Positions 1-5,421 of a stretch of DNA of 5,627 bases are shown in pieces. The translations under genes and the position numbers were made by a program. Position 1 is the first letter of the stretch. The number at the start of each line of letters is the position of its first letter. The notes under the pieces are model-generated. The model made no database searches and was not told where the DNA came from. It saw nothing but the letters and a program-made list of their open reading frames with translations. This stretch comes from Psychrobacter sp. UBA3480 (GTDB lineage: Bacteria; Pseudomonadota; Gammaproteobacteria; Pseudomonadales; Moraxellaceae): contig NZ_DFQV01000025.1 in NCBI RefSeq assembly GCF_002377945.1, positions 1-5,627 on the forward strand. Direction: 5' to 3'.

Positions 1-19
1 CCGGCTTCACGGATTCAGG
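1..19. repeat. Inverted terminus at the left window edge (IS-like end)
   Basis: The outer 13 bases (7-19, TCACGGATTCAGG) are the exact reverse complement of 5608-5620 at the other edge. With the inner CCGG the two ends resemble the 19-20 bp terminal inverted repeats of an insertion sequence, differing only at two inner positions. The terminus is followed at 20-24 by AATCA, and the same AATCA precedes the other terminus at 5603-5607, as expected for a 5-bp target duplication. An end beginning CCT with a 4-5 bp duplication would fit the IS1380 family, but that family call is a guess from memory. Confidence 0.65.
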
Positions 20-676
20 AATCAGTAAGACTTTCAATTGACGATTAAACTCAGCTAAATAGTGATGATGCACATCAATCGGCAATGCCAGTAGTACATA
101 GCCTTGATGCTTGGCATTTGTTTGAGCCGAGCTTGCATCAGCACGAGTGGATTGAACACGGCTTGATTGAACGGGCAAAATACTGGCACGGTAATGGTGC
201 TGGTAGGTAATAAGCTCAAACTGACGCTCGCCATGCGTTTGCCATAGGGCAAGCAAATCTAGACTTGTCAGCAAATCGGTTTGCGGTAATGAGGTTTGAC
301 TCAAATCCCCGATAAATTTGCCCTTAGCATCAAAGCTTAGAATCGACAAATCATAACCCAACCCCAAGGCGTGCCGATGCGGATTAAGCGGATTTAATTG
401 TGCTTGCGTGAGTGCCAGTTCACCATCAGTCAATAGCGACCGTTGTTCTAACACCAAGCGAGCATGCTCTAAAATCTCGCTGTCCATTTGCTCAAAGTGG
501 GCATTCACTGAATGTTGAATCCACGCATACAACAGCCCCAAACAAATCAATACGCTAATTGCCAATAGCAATACGGTTCGCCAAAGCAGTGATAAGCGTT
601 TGCGGTTGGGTTTAGATGCCGACAACTCTGACAGATGGTCTTTTGTGGGGGTATTGCCAGTGGTTGCATGAGTCAT
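1..676 (-). pseudogene. Sensor histidine kinase, N-terminal part (heavy-metal/CusS-like), interrupted at the window edge
   Basis: This would be an inner-membrane sensor kinase that detects a periplasmic signal, probably a metal such as copper, and phosphorylates the regulator encoded just upstream. The start at 676 overlaps the regulator stop in a TGATG arrangement, typical of translational coupling. A basic N-terminus is followed by a first transmembrane helix at about residues 30-53 (SLLWRTVLLLAISVLICLGL), then a periplasmic domain of about 155 residues that is His- and Gln-rich near its end (IDVHHHYLAEF). The frame stays open to position 2 and continues in phase at 5621-5396 if the ends are joined. 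The gene is interrupted by the IS-like insert near codon 219 and later truncated before the H-box, so it cannot signal. The metal specificity is inferred from the partner regulator and general architecture. Confidence 0.8.
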
Positions 677-828
677 CAGTCTGCCACTTCTAAACGATAG
701 CCCATGCCCCGCACGGTATGAATAAGTTTGGGCGAAAACTCATCGTCCACTTTCATTCTTAATCTGCGAATAGCCACATCAATCACATTGGTGTCGCTAT
801 CAAAATTCATGTCCCATACTTGCGAGTC
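676..828 (-). pseudogene. OmpR-family response regulator, C-terminal fragment (CusR/CopR-like)
   Basis: Only about the last 50 residues of a winged-helix DNA-binding domain remain, from SQVWDMNF through the recognition-helix region [13 protein letters not shown] to the final wing [15 protein letters not shown] and a TGA stop at 676-678. The [23 protein letters not shown] stretch is characteristic of heavy-metal regulators such as CusR, CopR and IrlR. The receiver domain with the phosphorylated Asp and the linker are absent, because sequence upstream of about 824-830 is replaced by transposase sequence on the opposite strand. The fragment overlaps the kinase start by one base (TGATG). It is a remnant with no visible start codon or promoter. 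Confidence 0.85.
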
Positions 829-830
829 TC

Positions 831-1565
831 TACCCCATCGTCTATTTCGACTGCATTGTCGTCAAAGTGCGTGAAGACAAGCAAATCATCAACAAAGCCA
901 TCTATCTGGCATTAGGTGTCAACCTAGAGGGTAAAAAAGAGCTTTTGGGTATGTGGATATCGCAAAACGAAGGGGCGAAGTTCTGGCTCGGCATTCTCAC
1001 TGAATTGCAAAACCGAGGTGTACAAGATGTCCTCATCGCCTGTGTCGATGGATTAAAGGGCTTTAGTGAAGCCATCAATACCGTCTACCCTCAAACCCAA
1101 GTTCAGCTATGTATCGTGCATATGGTGCGTTATTCACTTAAATTTGTGCCGTGGAAGGATAAGAAGAAGATAGCCTCCCAGCTAAAAGCCATCTACGATG
1201 CCGATACGCTTGAGATGGCAAGTGCCAATCTTGAGCAGTTTGCCGATGCTTACGGTAATCTGTATCCGCATGTGGTTAAGTCATGGCAGAACAATTGGGA
1301 TAAGTTGTCGGTGTTCTTTGATTATCCTAAAGACATTAGACGTGCGATTTATACCACCAACGCCATAGAGTCATTAAACAGTGTGATTCGCACAGCAGTC
1401 AATAAGCGTAAGGTATTTCCTTCAGATAAGGCGGCGTTTAAGGTGGTGTATCTGGCAACCCATCAAGCATCTAAAAAGTGGTCGATGCCTATCCGCAATT
1501 GGACGTCGGCATTAAATCGATTTATGATTATGTTCGGTGAGCGTGTAAGCTTGCATTTAATCTAA
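831..1565 (+). pseudogene. IS256-family (Mutator-type) transposase, N-terminally truncated
   Basis: The protein has the catalytic core of an IS256-family DDE transposase. Homology begins at [16 protein letters not shown] (831) and runs to the natural end at FGERVSLHLI. The three acidic catalytic residues are visible: Asp in YFDC (849-851), Asp in IACVDGLKGF (1047-1049) and Glu in TTNAIESLNS (1368-1370). The family LCIVHMVR motif with its Cys and His lies between the second and third. Full-length members are about 400 residues; about 245 remain, so the N-terminal DNA-binding region of about 160 residues is lost. The GTG at 867 lies inside the first catalytic block and is not a true start. Reading upstream of 831 enters the antisense of the regulator gene, so the truncation point is 824-831. 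It is presumably inactive. Confidence 0.9.
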
Positions 1566-1567
1566 TC

Positions 1568-1596
1568 GGCAGTTACACAAAATATGGGATGGGCTC
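1568..1596 (+). repeat. IS256-type terminal repeat, copy 1
   Basis: A 29-base element containing CAGTTACACA and GGGATGGG, lying two bases after the transposase stop codon. It matches copy 2 (1602-1630) at 25 of 29 positions with a 34-bp period. The CAGTTACACA core is what I expect of the right end of an IS256-family element. No matching left end is visible in the window, in keeping with the missing 5' part of the transposase. Confidence 0.65.
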
Positions 1597-1601
1597 TAAA
1601 C

Positions 1602-1630
1602 GTCAGTTACACAGAATCTGGGATGGTCTC
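1602..1630 (+). repeat. IS256-type terminal repeat, copy 2 (probable outer end of the IS)
   Basis: Second copy of the 29-base terminal element (GTCAGTTACACAGAAT...), differing from copy 1 at four positions. Mobilisation-gene coding sequence starts immediately after it, so this is the likely true outer edge of the IS. Having two tandem ends is unusual: it may reflect a subterminal transposase-binding repeat or the edge of a second, related element. Confidence 0.6.
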
Positions 1631-2400
1631 TTCAAGGGACACGCGAACTTGCCGATCTGCGTGAAAGTAAGTTATTTATCGTCCCAGCAGCGCCTACGCC
1701 TGAATATAAACCCAGTAACGTGAGCAATGACGAGCTAGAGCAAGCTGAATCAGTGGTTGAGCGCGTCAAACAGGTACGTATTCAGCGCCAAATTGCAATC
1801 GATGCCGCTGAGGCGCTTGAAAAAGAGCGTATTGCTCAGCAGCAGCGTGACATGGCCGACCAAAAGGAGCGTGAGCGCCTATTAGCGCAAGAAGAAGCGC
1901 GTCAGGCGAAGCTTGAGCAGCACCGCGTCCAAATAGCAAAAGAAGAAGCCGACTTTAAGGCGCAACACGACCATATCTCGCATCAAGAGCTATCGAGTCA
2001 GCACAGGCTTCTAAAAATCATCGACCAAAAAAGCGACTTTGGCCAACACCTAAGCACCCTACTGCATCTTGATCAGCAAATGAGCGCATGGCAGCGCTAC
2101 CGCAGTGAGCCGAGTACCACTGACCACCAAAAGCAGCTTACAGACCGTGAACAGCATGAAATTGGCAGCCACATTATCGGCCACAGCCAGCAGCTGCTTG
2201 ATCACATCAAGTCTATAAGCGACCTATCGACAAGAAAAGCCCACACCAAAACCTTAGAGCGCGTCTTTGATGACATCAAAGATCGACAACAAAGCGCCCT
2301 CAGCCCCGAACACCAGCGCCAAATGCGAACGGTAGCCGCTGAAATCACTGGTTATCGCCGTGATATCAACCGCAGCCGAGGCATGAGTCCTGGCTTTTAA
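1631..2400 (+). pseudogene. Probable relaxase/mobilisation protein, C-terminal coiled-coil fragment
   Basis: The frame is open from the IS edge (LQGTRELADLRESKLFIVPA...) to a TAA at 2398-2400, about 256 residues. It has no ribosome binding site or convincing start; the GTG at 1720 lacks a Shine-Dalgarno. The middle is a long charged coiled coil rich in Glu, Gln, Arg and Ala (roughly 1735-1970, including EKERIAQQQRDMADQKERER). A more mixed helical tail ends in YRRDINRSRGMSPGF. Such tails are common on MobA/MobL-type relaxases of small Moraxellaceae plasmids, and the position just before a membrane mobilisation-like protein fits that. The catalytic N-terminal relaxase domain (Tyr and the His triad) is not in the window, so the identification is inference. 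The gene was cut by the IS256-type insertion. Confidence 0.5.
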
Positions 2401-2468
2401 GCTCACAAGCAATACTAAACGACACTGACGGTCGCATAGAATCACCTCAGAGGCTTCTCAGGCATCCC

Positions 2469-2480
2469 ACAGCGCCATTT
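2469..2480 (+). repeat. 12-bp direct repeat, copy 1 (possible operator)
   Basis: ACAGCGCCATTT occurs here and again at 2527-2538, 58 bp apart. This copy overlaps the first base of the putative -35 element at 2480-2485. Confidence 0.5.
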
Positions 2481-2509
2481 TGATGCTAGGGTACCCATAA
2501 GCATATAAA
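2480..2509 (+). promoter_or_regulatory. Putative sigma70 promoter for the 2580 membrane-protein gene
   Basis: TTGATG (2480-2485) and TATAAA (2504-2509) are separated by 18 bp. They lie about 70 bp upstream of the ATG at 2580, in the only sizeable gap between the two mobilisation-type genes. The GGGTACCC palindrome at 2490-2497 sits in the spacer, and the two 12-bp direct repeats bracket the promoter, which suggests repression by a bound protein. Prediction from pattern only. Confidence 0.4.
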
Positions 2510-2526
2510 CCACCCTAAAAACGCCT

Positions 2527-2538
2527 ACAGCGCCATTT
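2527..2538 (+). repeat. 12-bp direct repeat, copy 2 (possible operator)
   Basis: Second exact copy of ACAGCGCCATTT, falling just downstream of where transcription from the 2480-2509 promoter would begin. The pair could be an operator or a remnant of the oriT/mobilisation control region. Confidence 0.5.
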
Positions 2539-2568
2539 AGAGACCAAATAGCATCATAACTAGCGACT

Positions 2569-2573
2569 AGGAA
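2569..2573 (+). promoter_or_regulatory. Ribosome binding site deciding the 2580 start
   Basis: AGGAA lies six bases before the ATG at 2580. This is the best Shine-Dalgarno match near this gene and shows that the short frame starting there is a real translation start, not noise. It therefore supports the frameshift reading of the downstream gene. Confidence 0.7.
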
Positions 2574-2579
2574 CGATCC

Positions 2580-3186
2580 ATGCCAGAAAAAGACCTCTCT
2601 ATCCGACTAGAAGACCTATCAAAACAAAGAAACCTTACTGCAAACTGAATTTGTTGAAGCCATTAACAAAGAGATCGCTAGAGTCTTAAAGGTCAATGAA
2701 GACAACTACCATAAGCGTATTGATGAAGGCTTCACTAAGCACATCACTGATGCGAGTGATACGTTCTTAAAAACAACAAAGCTGCTTAATAAAGACTTAG
2801 TGAAGATACAGACCTCTGTTACCAGTGTTGCTAGTAACCTTGACGATACTAAAGACAAGATAGCTGAGCTAAATGTAGATGCCTCCAAGCAGATGCTGGA
2901 TAACGTTAAGCGAGAGTTTGGCCGTCAATTAATACTAACTTTGGTCGTTATGGTTGTTGTGGTATTAGCATTAGCCTCTGGAGCAGCTTGGCTGTTTATT
3001 CCTAGCAAAAGCGAGATAGCAAAACGTCAAGATGATTATCAATATCTGGAAAAGGCTGGTGTGGCTCATAACATTGTCAAAATAAGTGGACAAGATGGTC
3101 ACTATGCGAGGATTGATCCCAAAGACTGTTTTGAAGATGAGAAGAGTTCGTTCTATAGCCAATCAAAGCTATGCAAATTTAAGTAA
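2580..3186 (+). pseudogene. Single-helix membrane protein, MbeB/MobB-like mobilisation accessory, with a one-base frameshift
   Basis: From the ATG with a good ribosome binding site the reading is MPEKDLSIRLEDLSKQ... and hits TGA at 2646-2648. The next frame is open from 2611 (KETLLQTEFVEAINKE...) to TAA at 3184-3186. Skipping one base in the A-rich stretch at about 2621-2632 joins them into a protein of 201 residues, since the total length is one more than a multiple of three. The N-terminal half is amphipathic and helical, a strong transmembrane helix follows (2929-3000, LILTLVVMVVVVLALASGAA), then a C-terminal domain of about 60 residues with two Cys. MbeB/MobB proteins of mobilisable plasmids share this layout of a helical N-terminus plus one membrane segment and assist the relaxase. 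That assignment is inferred from architecture and position after the relaxase tail. It may be a true mutation or a sequencing error. Confidence 0.6.
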
Positions 3187-3233
3187 CTTACTTCCTAAAT
3201 CAACCATTAAAAATAGCCCTTTGTTTTTTAAGC

Positions 3234-3242
3234 TTATCCACA
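3234..3242 (+). promoter_or_regulatory. DnaA box
   Basis: TTATCCACA, a perfect match to the high-affinity DnaA-binding consensus, lies eight bases before the AT-rich repeats. Host DnaA bound here would help Rep open the origin. Confidence 0.85.
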
Positions 3243-3249
3243 ACCAAAA

Positions 3250-3288
3250 ATGCTTTTAATGCTTTTAAATGCTTTTAAATGCTTTTAA
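3250..3288 (+). repeat. Four AT-rich 10-bp repeats, probable DNA unwinding element
   Basis: ATGCTTTTAA occurs four times, starting at 3250, 3259, 3269 and 3279, so the period is 9, 10 and 10 bp, about one helical turn. Such repeats between the DnaA box and the iterons usually form the duplex-unwinding region where the helicase is loaded. Confidence 0.75.
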
Positions 3289-3328
3289 GCTCGCTACAGG
3301 CCTTGCGGTATAAAGCTTACAGAGATAG

Positions 3329-3427
3329 TATGACGACAAATTCCTACCCGTATGACGACAAATTCCTACCCGTATGACGACAAATTCCTACCCGTATGAC
3401 GACAAATTCCTACCCGTATGACGACAA
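3329..3427 (+). repeat. Iterons: four perfect 22-bp repeats plus a half copy
   Basis: Four identical head-to-tail copies start at 3329, 3351, 3373 and 3395, each containing GACGACAAATTCCTACCC, followed by an 11-base half copy (TATGACGACAA) at 3417-3427. Each unit spans two helical turns, so the bound Rep monomers would sit on one face of the DNA. The half copy ends nine bases before the -35 box of the rep promoter, which suits copy-number control through Rep binding and autorepression. There are no unique spacers, so this is not a CRISPR array. Confidence 0.95.
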
Positions 3428-3435
3428 GTAATTAT

Positions 3436-3464
3436 TTGACTATAAAAAGTCTATATTATATTAT
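3436..3464 (+). promoter_or_regulatory. rep promoter
   Basis: TTGACT (3436-3441) and TATTAT (3459-3464) are separated by exactly 17 bp, a near-ideal sigma70 promoter. Transcription would start around 3471. That would leave the ATG at 3473 essentially leaderless and gives the ATG at 3494 a leader of about 23 bases. The closeness of the last half iteron suggests that Rep can occlude the promoter. Confidence 0.75.
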
Positions 3465-3493
3465 GTCGTTATATGTTTCTAATGGTGCTAGCT

Positions 3494-4471
3494 ATGAAAA
3501 ATGACAAGACCGAATTGGTAGTAAAATCGAATCGTCTTAATACAGCGATTCAGAATTTATCTCTGGCTGAGATTAGATTAATACAGTTAGCTATTATTGA
3601 TAGTAGAGAGCAAAACAAAGGTCTTAGTTCTGATACCCCATTAAGAATAGATGCTATGAGATACGCTGAAGTTTTTGAAGTCTCTAAACAAACTGCTTAT
3701 GAGGCGCTTATAGATGCAGAAGCTAACTTGTTTGAGCGTCGCTTCACTTTTATGGATGAACGTGCTCTTAAAGTTAAATCACGTTGGATCAGTCAAGCTA
3801 CATATATTGACGGTGAGGGAGCGATAGAGGTAATATTTACCCCTGCTGTTGTTAATGAGATCACGCGTATTCACGGAATTGAGCAGTTCTTTACAAAATA
3901 TACTCTAGAACAAACGGCACAATTAAAGAGCTTATATGCTGTAAGACTTTACGAGCTTCTCATACAGTGGCGTGAAGCTCGTAAAACCCCGTTATTTGAA
4001 TTAGAGACTTTCAGAGAGCAGCTTGGTCTAGGAGTTAATGACTACAAACGCATGAGTGACTTCAAACGTCGTGTTTTAGAGTCGTCTATAAAAGAAATTA
4101 ACGAAAAGACAGATATAAAAGTTAGTTATACCCAAGAAAAAAAGAGTACTACGATAGTAGGCTTCAAATTTGTAGTTCGTGAGAAATCGAAACCTAAGGC
4201 TAAACAGGTAGCTGAGGCTCGCGATGTTGATAACGGTGATATGTTCACTATAGATGGATTGTCTGACAAGCAGCTGTGGCGTATCAGTCGGCATAAAGAG
4301 TTTATAAGTACATATAGCGGTCTTGCTAAAGGCGATGCTGGGAAGAGCTGGTCAGCATACAGCGACTTTATAGTCGGTGAGATCAAGAAGGACGCTTCTA
4401 AATTCAGTAAAAAACGCCCTATACGTGAGTATTTAGATGGGAATGAAGAGGAATACGATTTCTCAAAATAG
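3494..4471 (+). CDS. rep: Rep_3-family (RepB-type) plasmid replication initiator
   Basis: This protein binds the iterons immediately upstream and opens the origin; Rep_3 initiators also dimerise to repress their own gene. From the ATG at 3494 it is 325 residues, a normal length. The N-terminal winged helix begins with the family-typical KTELVVKSNRLNTAIQNLSL, followed by EIRLIQLAIID. The second winged helix carries LYAVRLYELLIQWREARKT (about residues 147-165) and DFKRRVLESSIKEINEKTD (about 188-206), both diagnostic of Rep_3. After a Lys-rich linker (KSKPKAKQ) comes a C-terminal extension (LSDKQLWRISRHKEF, about 255-269) like that of Moraxellaceae initiators. An in-frame ATG at 3473 would add seven residues, but it lies almost at the predicted transcription start and off the family N-terminus, so 3494 is preferred; neither has a strong Shine-Dalgarno. 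The gene is intact. Confidence 0.95.
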   Translation: MKNDKTELVVKSNRLNTAIQNLSLAEIRLIQLAIIDSREQNKGLSSDTPLRIDAMRYAEVFEVSKQTAYEALIDAEANLFERRFTFMDERALKVKSRWISQATYIDGEGAIEVIFTPAVVNEITRIHGIEQFFTKYTLEQTAQLKSLYAVRLYELLIQWREARKTPLFELETFREQLGLGVNDYKRMSDFKRRVLESSIKEINEKTDIKVSYTQEKKSTTIVGFKFVVREKSKPKAKQVAEARDVDNGDMFTIDGLSDKQLWRISRHKEFISTYSGLAKGDAGKSWSAYSDFIVGEIKKDASKFSKKRPIREYLDGNEEEYDFSK

Positions 4472-4483
4472 CGAGAGAAACTG

Positions 4484-4540
4484 ACCACCTAGAACAGTCT
4501 GTTATAAGCGGTTCTCTTATAGTGGTCTGTTTTAGGTAGT
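4484..4540 (+). terminator. Two-tier hairpin downstream of rep, possible terminator
   Basis: Arms at 4484-4497 (ACCACCTAGAACAG) and 4527-4540 (CTGTTTTAGGTAGT) pair over 14 positions with one mismatch and one G-T. Inside the loop, TTATAAG (4502-4508) pairs with CTTATAG (4516-4522). A short T tract follows at 4552-4556, not directly abutting the stem, so this is not a classical intrinsic terminator. It may still end or stabilise the rep mRNA, or be a DNA cruciform. Confidence 0.45.
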
Positions 4541-4551
4541 CTGTTAATAGG
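4496..4551 (+). repeat. Three short direct repeats (GTCTGTT core) downstream of rep
   Basis: AGTCTGTTATAAG (4496-4508), GGTCTGTTTTAGG (4524-4536) and AGTCTGTTAATAGG (4538-4551) share RGTCTGTT followed by an AT-rich stretch ending in AG. They overlap the hairpin arms. Their role is unknown; they could be protein-binding sites or fortuitous products of the hairpin. Confidence 0.4.
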
Positions 4552-4593
4552 TTTTTGTGGCTTTTACGTCGGTTCCGCTAGGGTATAGTTAAT

Positions 4594-4783
4594 TCAAGAA
4601 AGGTAACGATTAAAACTTGGCTGAACAGCGCTTAAGTCCATTAAATAATCAGTGTATCTTAGGGCGTTATTGTCATGAGTAATTATAATAACAGTAGTGA
4701 ATTTTTCTTTTATAAATCCAATTACTGCCAGCGCGTTCTTCTCATCAAGAGATGCAGTAGGCTCGTCTAGGCTATTTCTCAGC
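4594..4783 (-). pseudogene. ABC transporter ATPase, C-terminal fragment
   Basis: The conceptual translation contains LDEPTASLDEKNA (end of Walker B with catalytic Glu, followed by the D-loop) and then TTVIIITHDNNALRYTDYLMDLS, with the switch (H-loop) His of THD. These are the last elements of an ABC nucleotide-binding domain. The Walker A, Q-loop and signature LSGGQ motifs that should precede it are missing: the frame runs into the antisense-frame overlap of the resolvase 3' end just above 4783. About 60 residues remain, ending at TGA (4594-4596), with no start, promoter or permease. It looks like debris left when the resolvase-bearing segment was joined here. The substrate cannot be judged. 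Confidence 0.75.
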
Positions 4784-5332
4784 TTAATCCTCAACAGGGC
4801 AATACTTATACAGAGTGCTTCGACTGATGCCAATCATACGAGCCACCTCAGCATACGTTTCTCCATCGTTTATCAATGCTCGAGCAGTTCGGATTTTAGT
4901 GTCATCAATCGTTGGTCTGCCTGTGGGTAGCCCTTTTTGTTTGCGGGCTTCTACTCCTGCCATGATGCGTTCCCGAATCAGTTCCCGTTCCATTTCAGCA
5001 ATCGTACCCATAATCACCAGCAGCGCCTTTCCTGCAGGGGTAGATTGGTCAATGTTGTCAGTAATACTAACCAGGGTTGCCCCAACCTCATCGAGTTGCT
5101 CACAGATATTGATGAGATGCGACACACTACGACACAGACGGTCAAGCTTCCACACCACCAGTTCGTCACCTGCTCGCAAGGCTTTCATCAGCTGTGCCAA
5201 TTCAGGACGGTCTCGATTTGCTCCACTCGACTGTTCTTGATAGATGCGTTCACAACCATAGCCCTCTAACGCATTGAGTTGAAGCTGAGGGTCTTGATGG
5301 ATGGTAGATACCCGAGCATAGCCAATCTTCAT
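4784..5332 (-). CDS. Serine recombinase, resolvase/invertase family
   Basis: An intact 182-residue small serine recombinase, the usual size for resolvases and invertases of the Tn3 TnpR and Hin/Gin type. The nucleophilic Ser is residue 9 in MKIGYARVST; the conserved catalytic arginines follow at Arg7 and in WKLDRLCRS (Arg65 and Arg68). The long E helix (MGTIAEMERELIRERIMAGVEARK) leads into a C-terminal helix-turn-helix (ALINDGETYAEVARMIGISRSTLYKY). The recombinase cuts both strands at a crossover site through a phosphoserine link. On a small plasmid its likely job is multimer resolution, or it may be left from a transposon. A promoter at 5393-5421 and GGAC-type repeats lie directly upstream. 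No strong Shine-Dalgarno is seen before the ATG. No Tn3-type transposase or 38-bp ends are visible. Confidence 0.93.
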   Translation of the reverse strand: MKIGYARVSTIHQDPQLQLNALEGYGCERIYQEQSSGANRDRPELAQLMKALRAGDELVVWKLDRLCRSVSHLINICEQLDEVGATLVSITDNIDQSTPAGKALLVIMGTIAEMERELIRERIMAGVEARKQKGLPTGRPTIDDTKIRTARALINDGETYAEVARMIGISRSTLYKYCPVED

Positions 5333-5386
5333 AATTTAGACACCGATAGTTGGACAGTTATTTACGGACTGTTTTTTGGACACTTG
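5333..5386 (-). promoter_or_regulatory. Resolvase leader with repeated TGTCC/AGTCC motifs, possible res/operator site
   Basis: Read on the minus strand toward the gene, TGTCC, AGTCC, TGTCC and TGTCT occur at spacings of about 12-18 bases, each followed by A/T-rich sequence. Half-sites bound by Tn3-type resolvases commonly begin TGTC, and such sites normally lie next to the resolvase gene, so this could be a recombination site doubling as an operator. The motifs all point the same way here; a canonical site I needs two facing half-sites, which I do not see. Low certainty. Confidence 0.35.
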
Positions 5387-5392
5387 CAGGGG

Positions 5393-5421
5393 AGTTTAGC
5401 TGAGTTTTATGAGTTGTTCAA
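5393..5421 (-). promoter_or_regulatory. Putative resolvase promoter
   Basis: On the minus strand TTGAAC (5416-5421) and TAAACT (5393-5398) are 17 bp apart, predicting a start near 5386 and a leader of about 54 bases before the resolvase ATG. The -10 box overlaps the stop codon of the truncated kinase, so the promoter may have been formed or brought in at the junction. Confidence 0.45.

Larger units (their letters stand above)
3187..3472. other. Plasmid replication origin (oriV), iteron type
   Basis: This gene-free stretch before the initiator contains, in order, a perfect DnaA box, a cluster of 10-bp AT-rich repeats suited to strand opening, a spacer of about 40 bp (3289-3328) in which I see nothing recognisable, four and a half 22-bp iterons, and the rep promoter. 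The order and spacing are those of Rep_3-type theta origins in Acinetobacter and its relatives. No other origin is visible in the window. Confidence 0.9.

Noticed and set aside
1..19. Hairpin telomere of a linear plasmid
   Set aside because: The ends carry a 5-bp target duplication and one kinase gene reads from one edge into the other, which fits an IS in a circle rather than covalently closed linear ends.
55..252. Minus-strand short frame inside the kinase gene
   Set aside because: It lies in another frame of the kinase periplasmic domain; the kinase frame is open throughout and carries the recognisable features.
867..869. GTG as the true start of the transposase
   Set aside because: It lies after the first catalytic Asp (YFDC), and family homology continues upstream to 831, so it cannot be the native start.
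1720..1722. GTG as a true start of an independent coiled-coil protein
   Set aside because: There is no Shine-Dalgarno sequence, and the same frame continues upstream with protein-like sequence to the IS edge, so a truncated larger gene is more likely.
2620..2650. Programmed ribosomal frameshift in the membrane-protein gene
   Set aside because: The required shift is +1 and I see no slow-codon or stop-codon slip site of the prfB kind at the overlap, nor a stimulatory structure; a simple indel is more economical.
3329..3427. Regular short repeats resembling a CRISPR array
   Set aside because: The units are contiguous 22-mers without unique spacers and lie directly before a Rep_3 initiator gene, so they are iterons.
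4126..4488. Minus-strand open frame opposite the rep 3' end
   Set aside because: It is a shadow of the rep gene; Ser/Leu-rich composition reflects antisense codon structure and there is no ribosome binding site or domain.
4498..4525. Possible XerC/XerD (pdif) recombination site around TTATAA...TTATAG
   Set aside because: The TATAA and TTAT cores are separated by 9 rather than 6 bases and the outer bases do not match the XerC or XerD half-site consensus; the symmetry is better explained by the nested hairpin.
4815..5240. Plus-strand open frame opposite the resolvase
   Set aside because: It is antisense to a clearly conserved serine recombinase and its translation has no recognisable domain.
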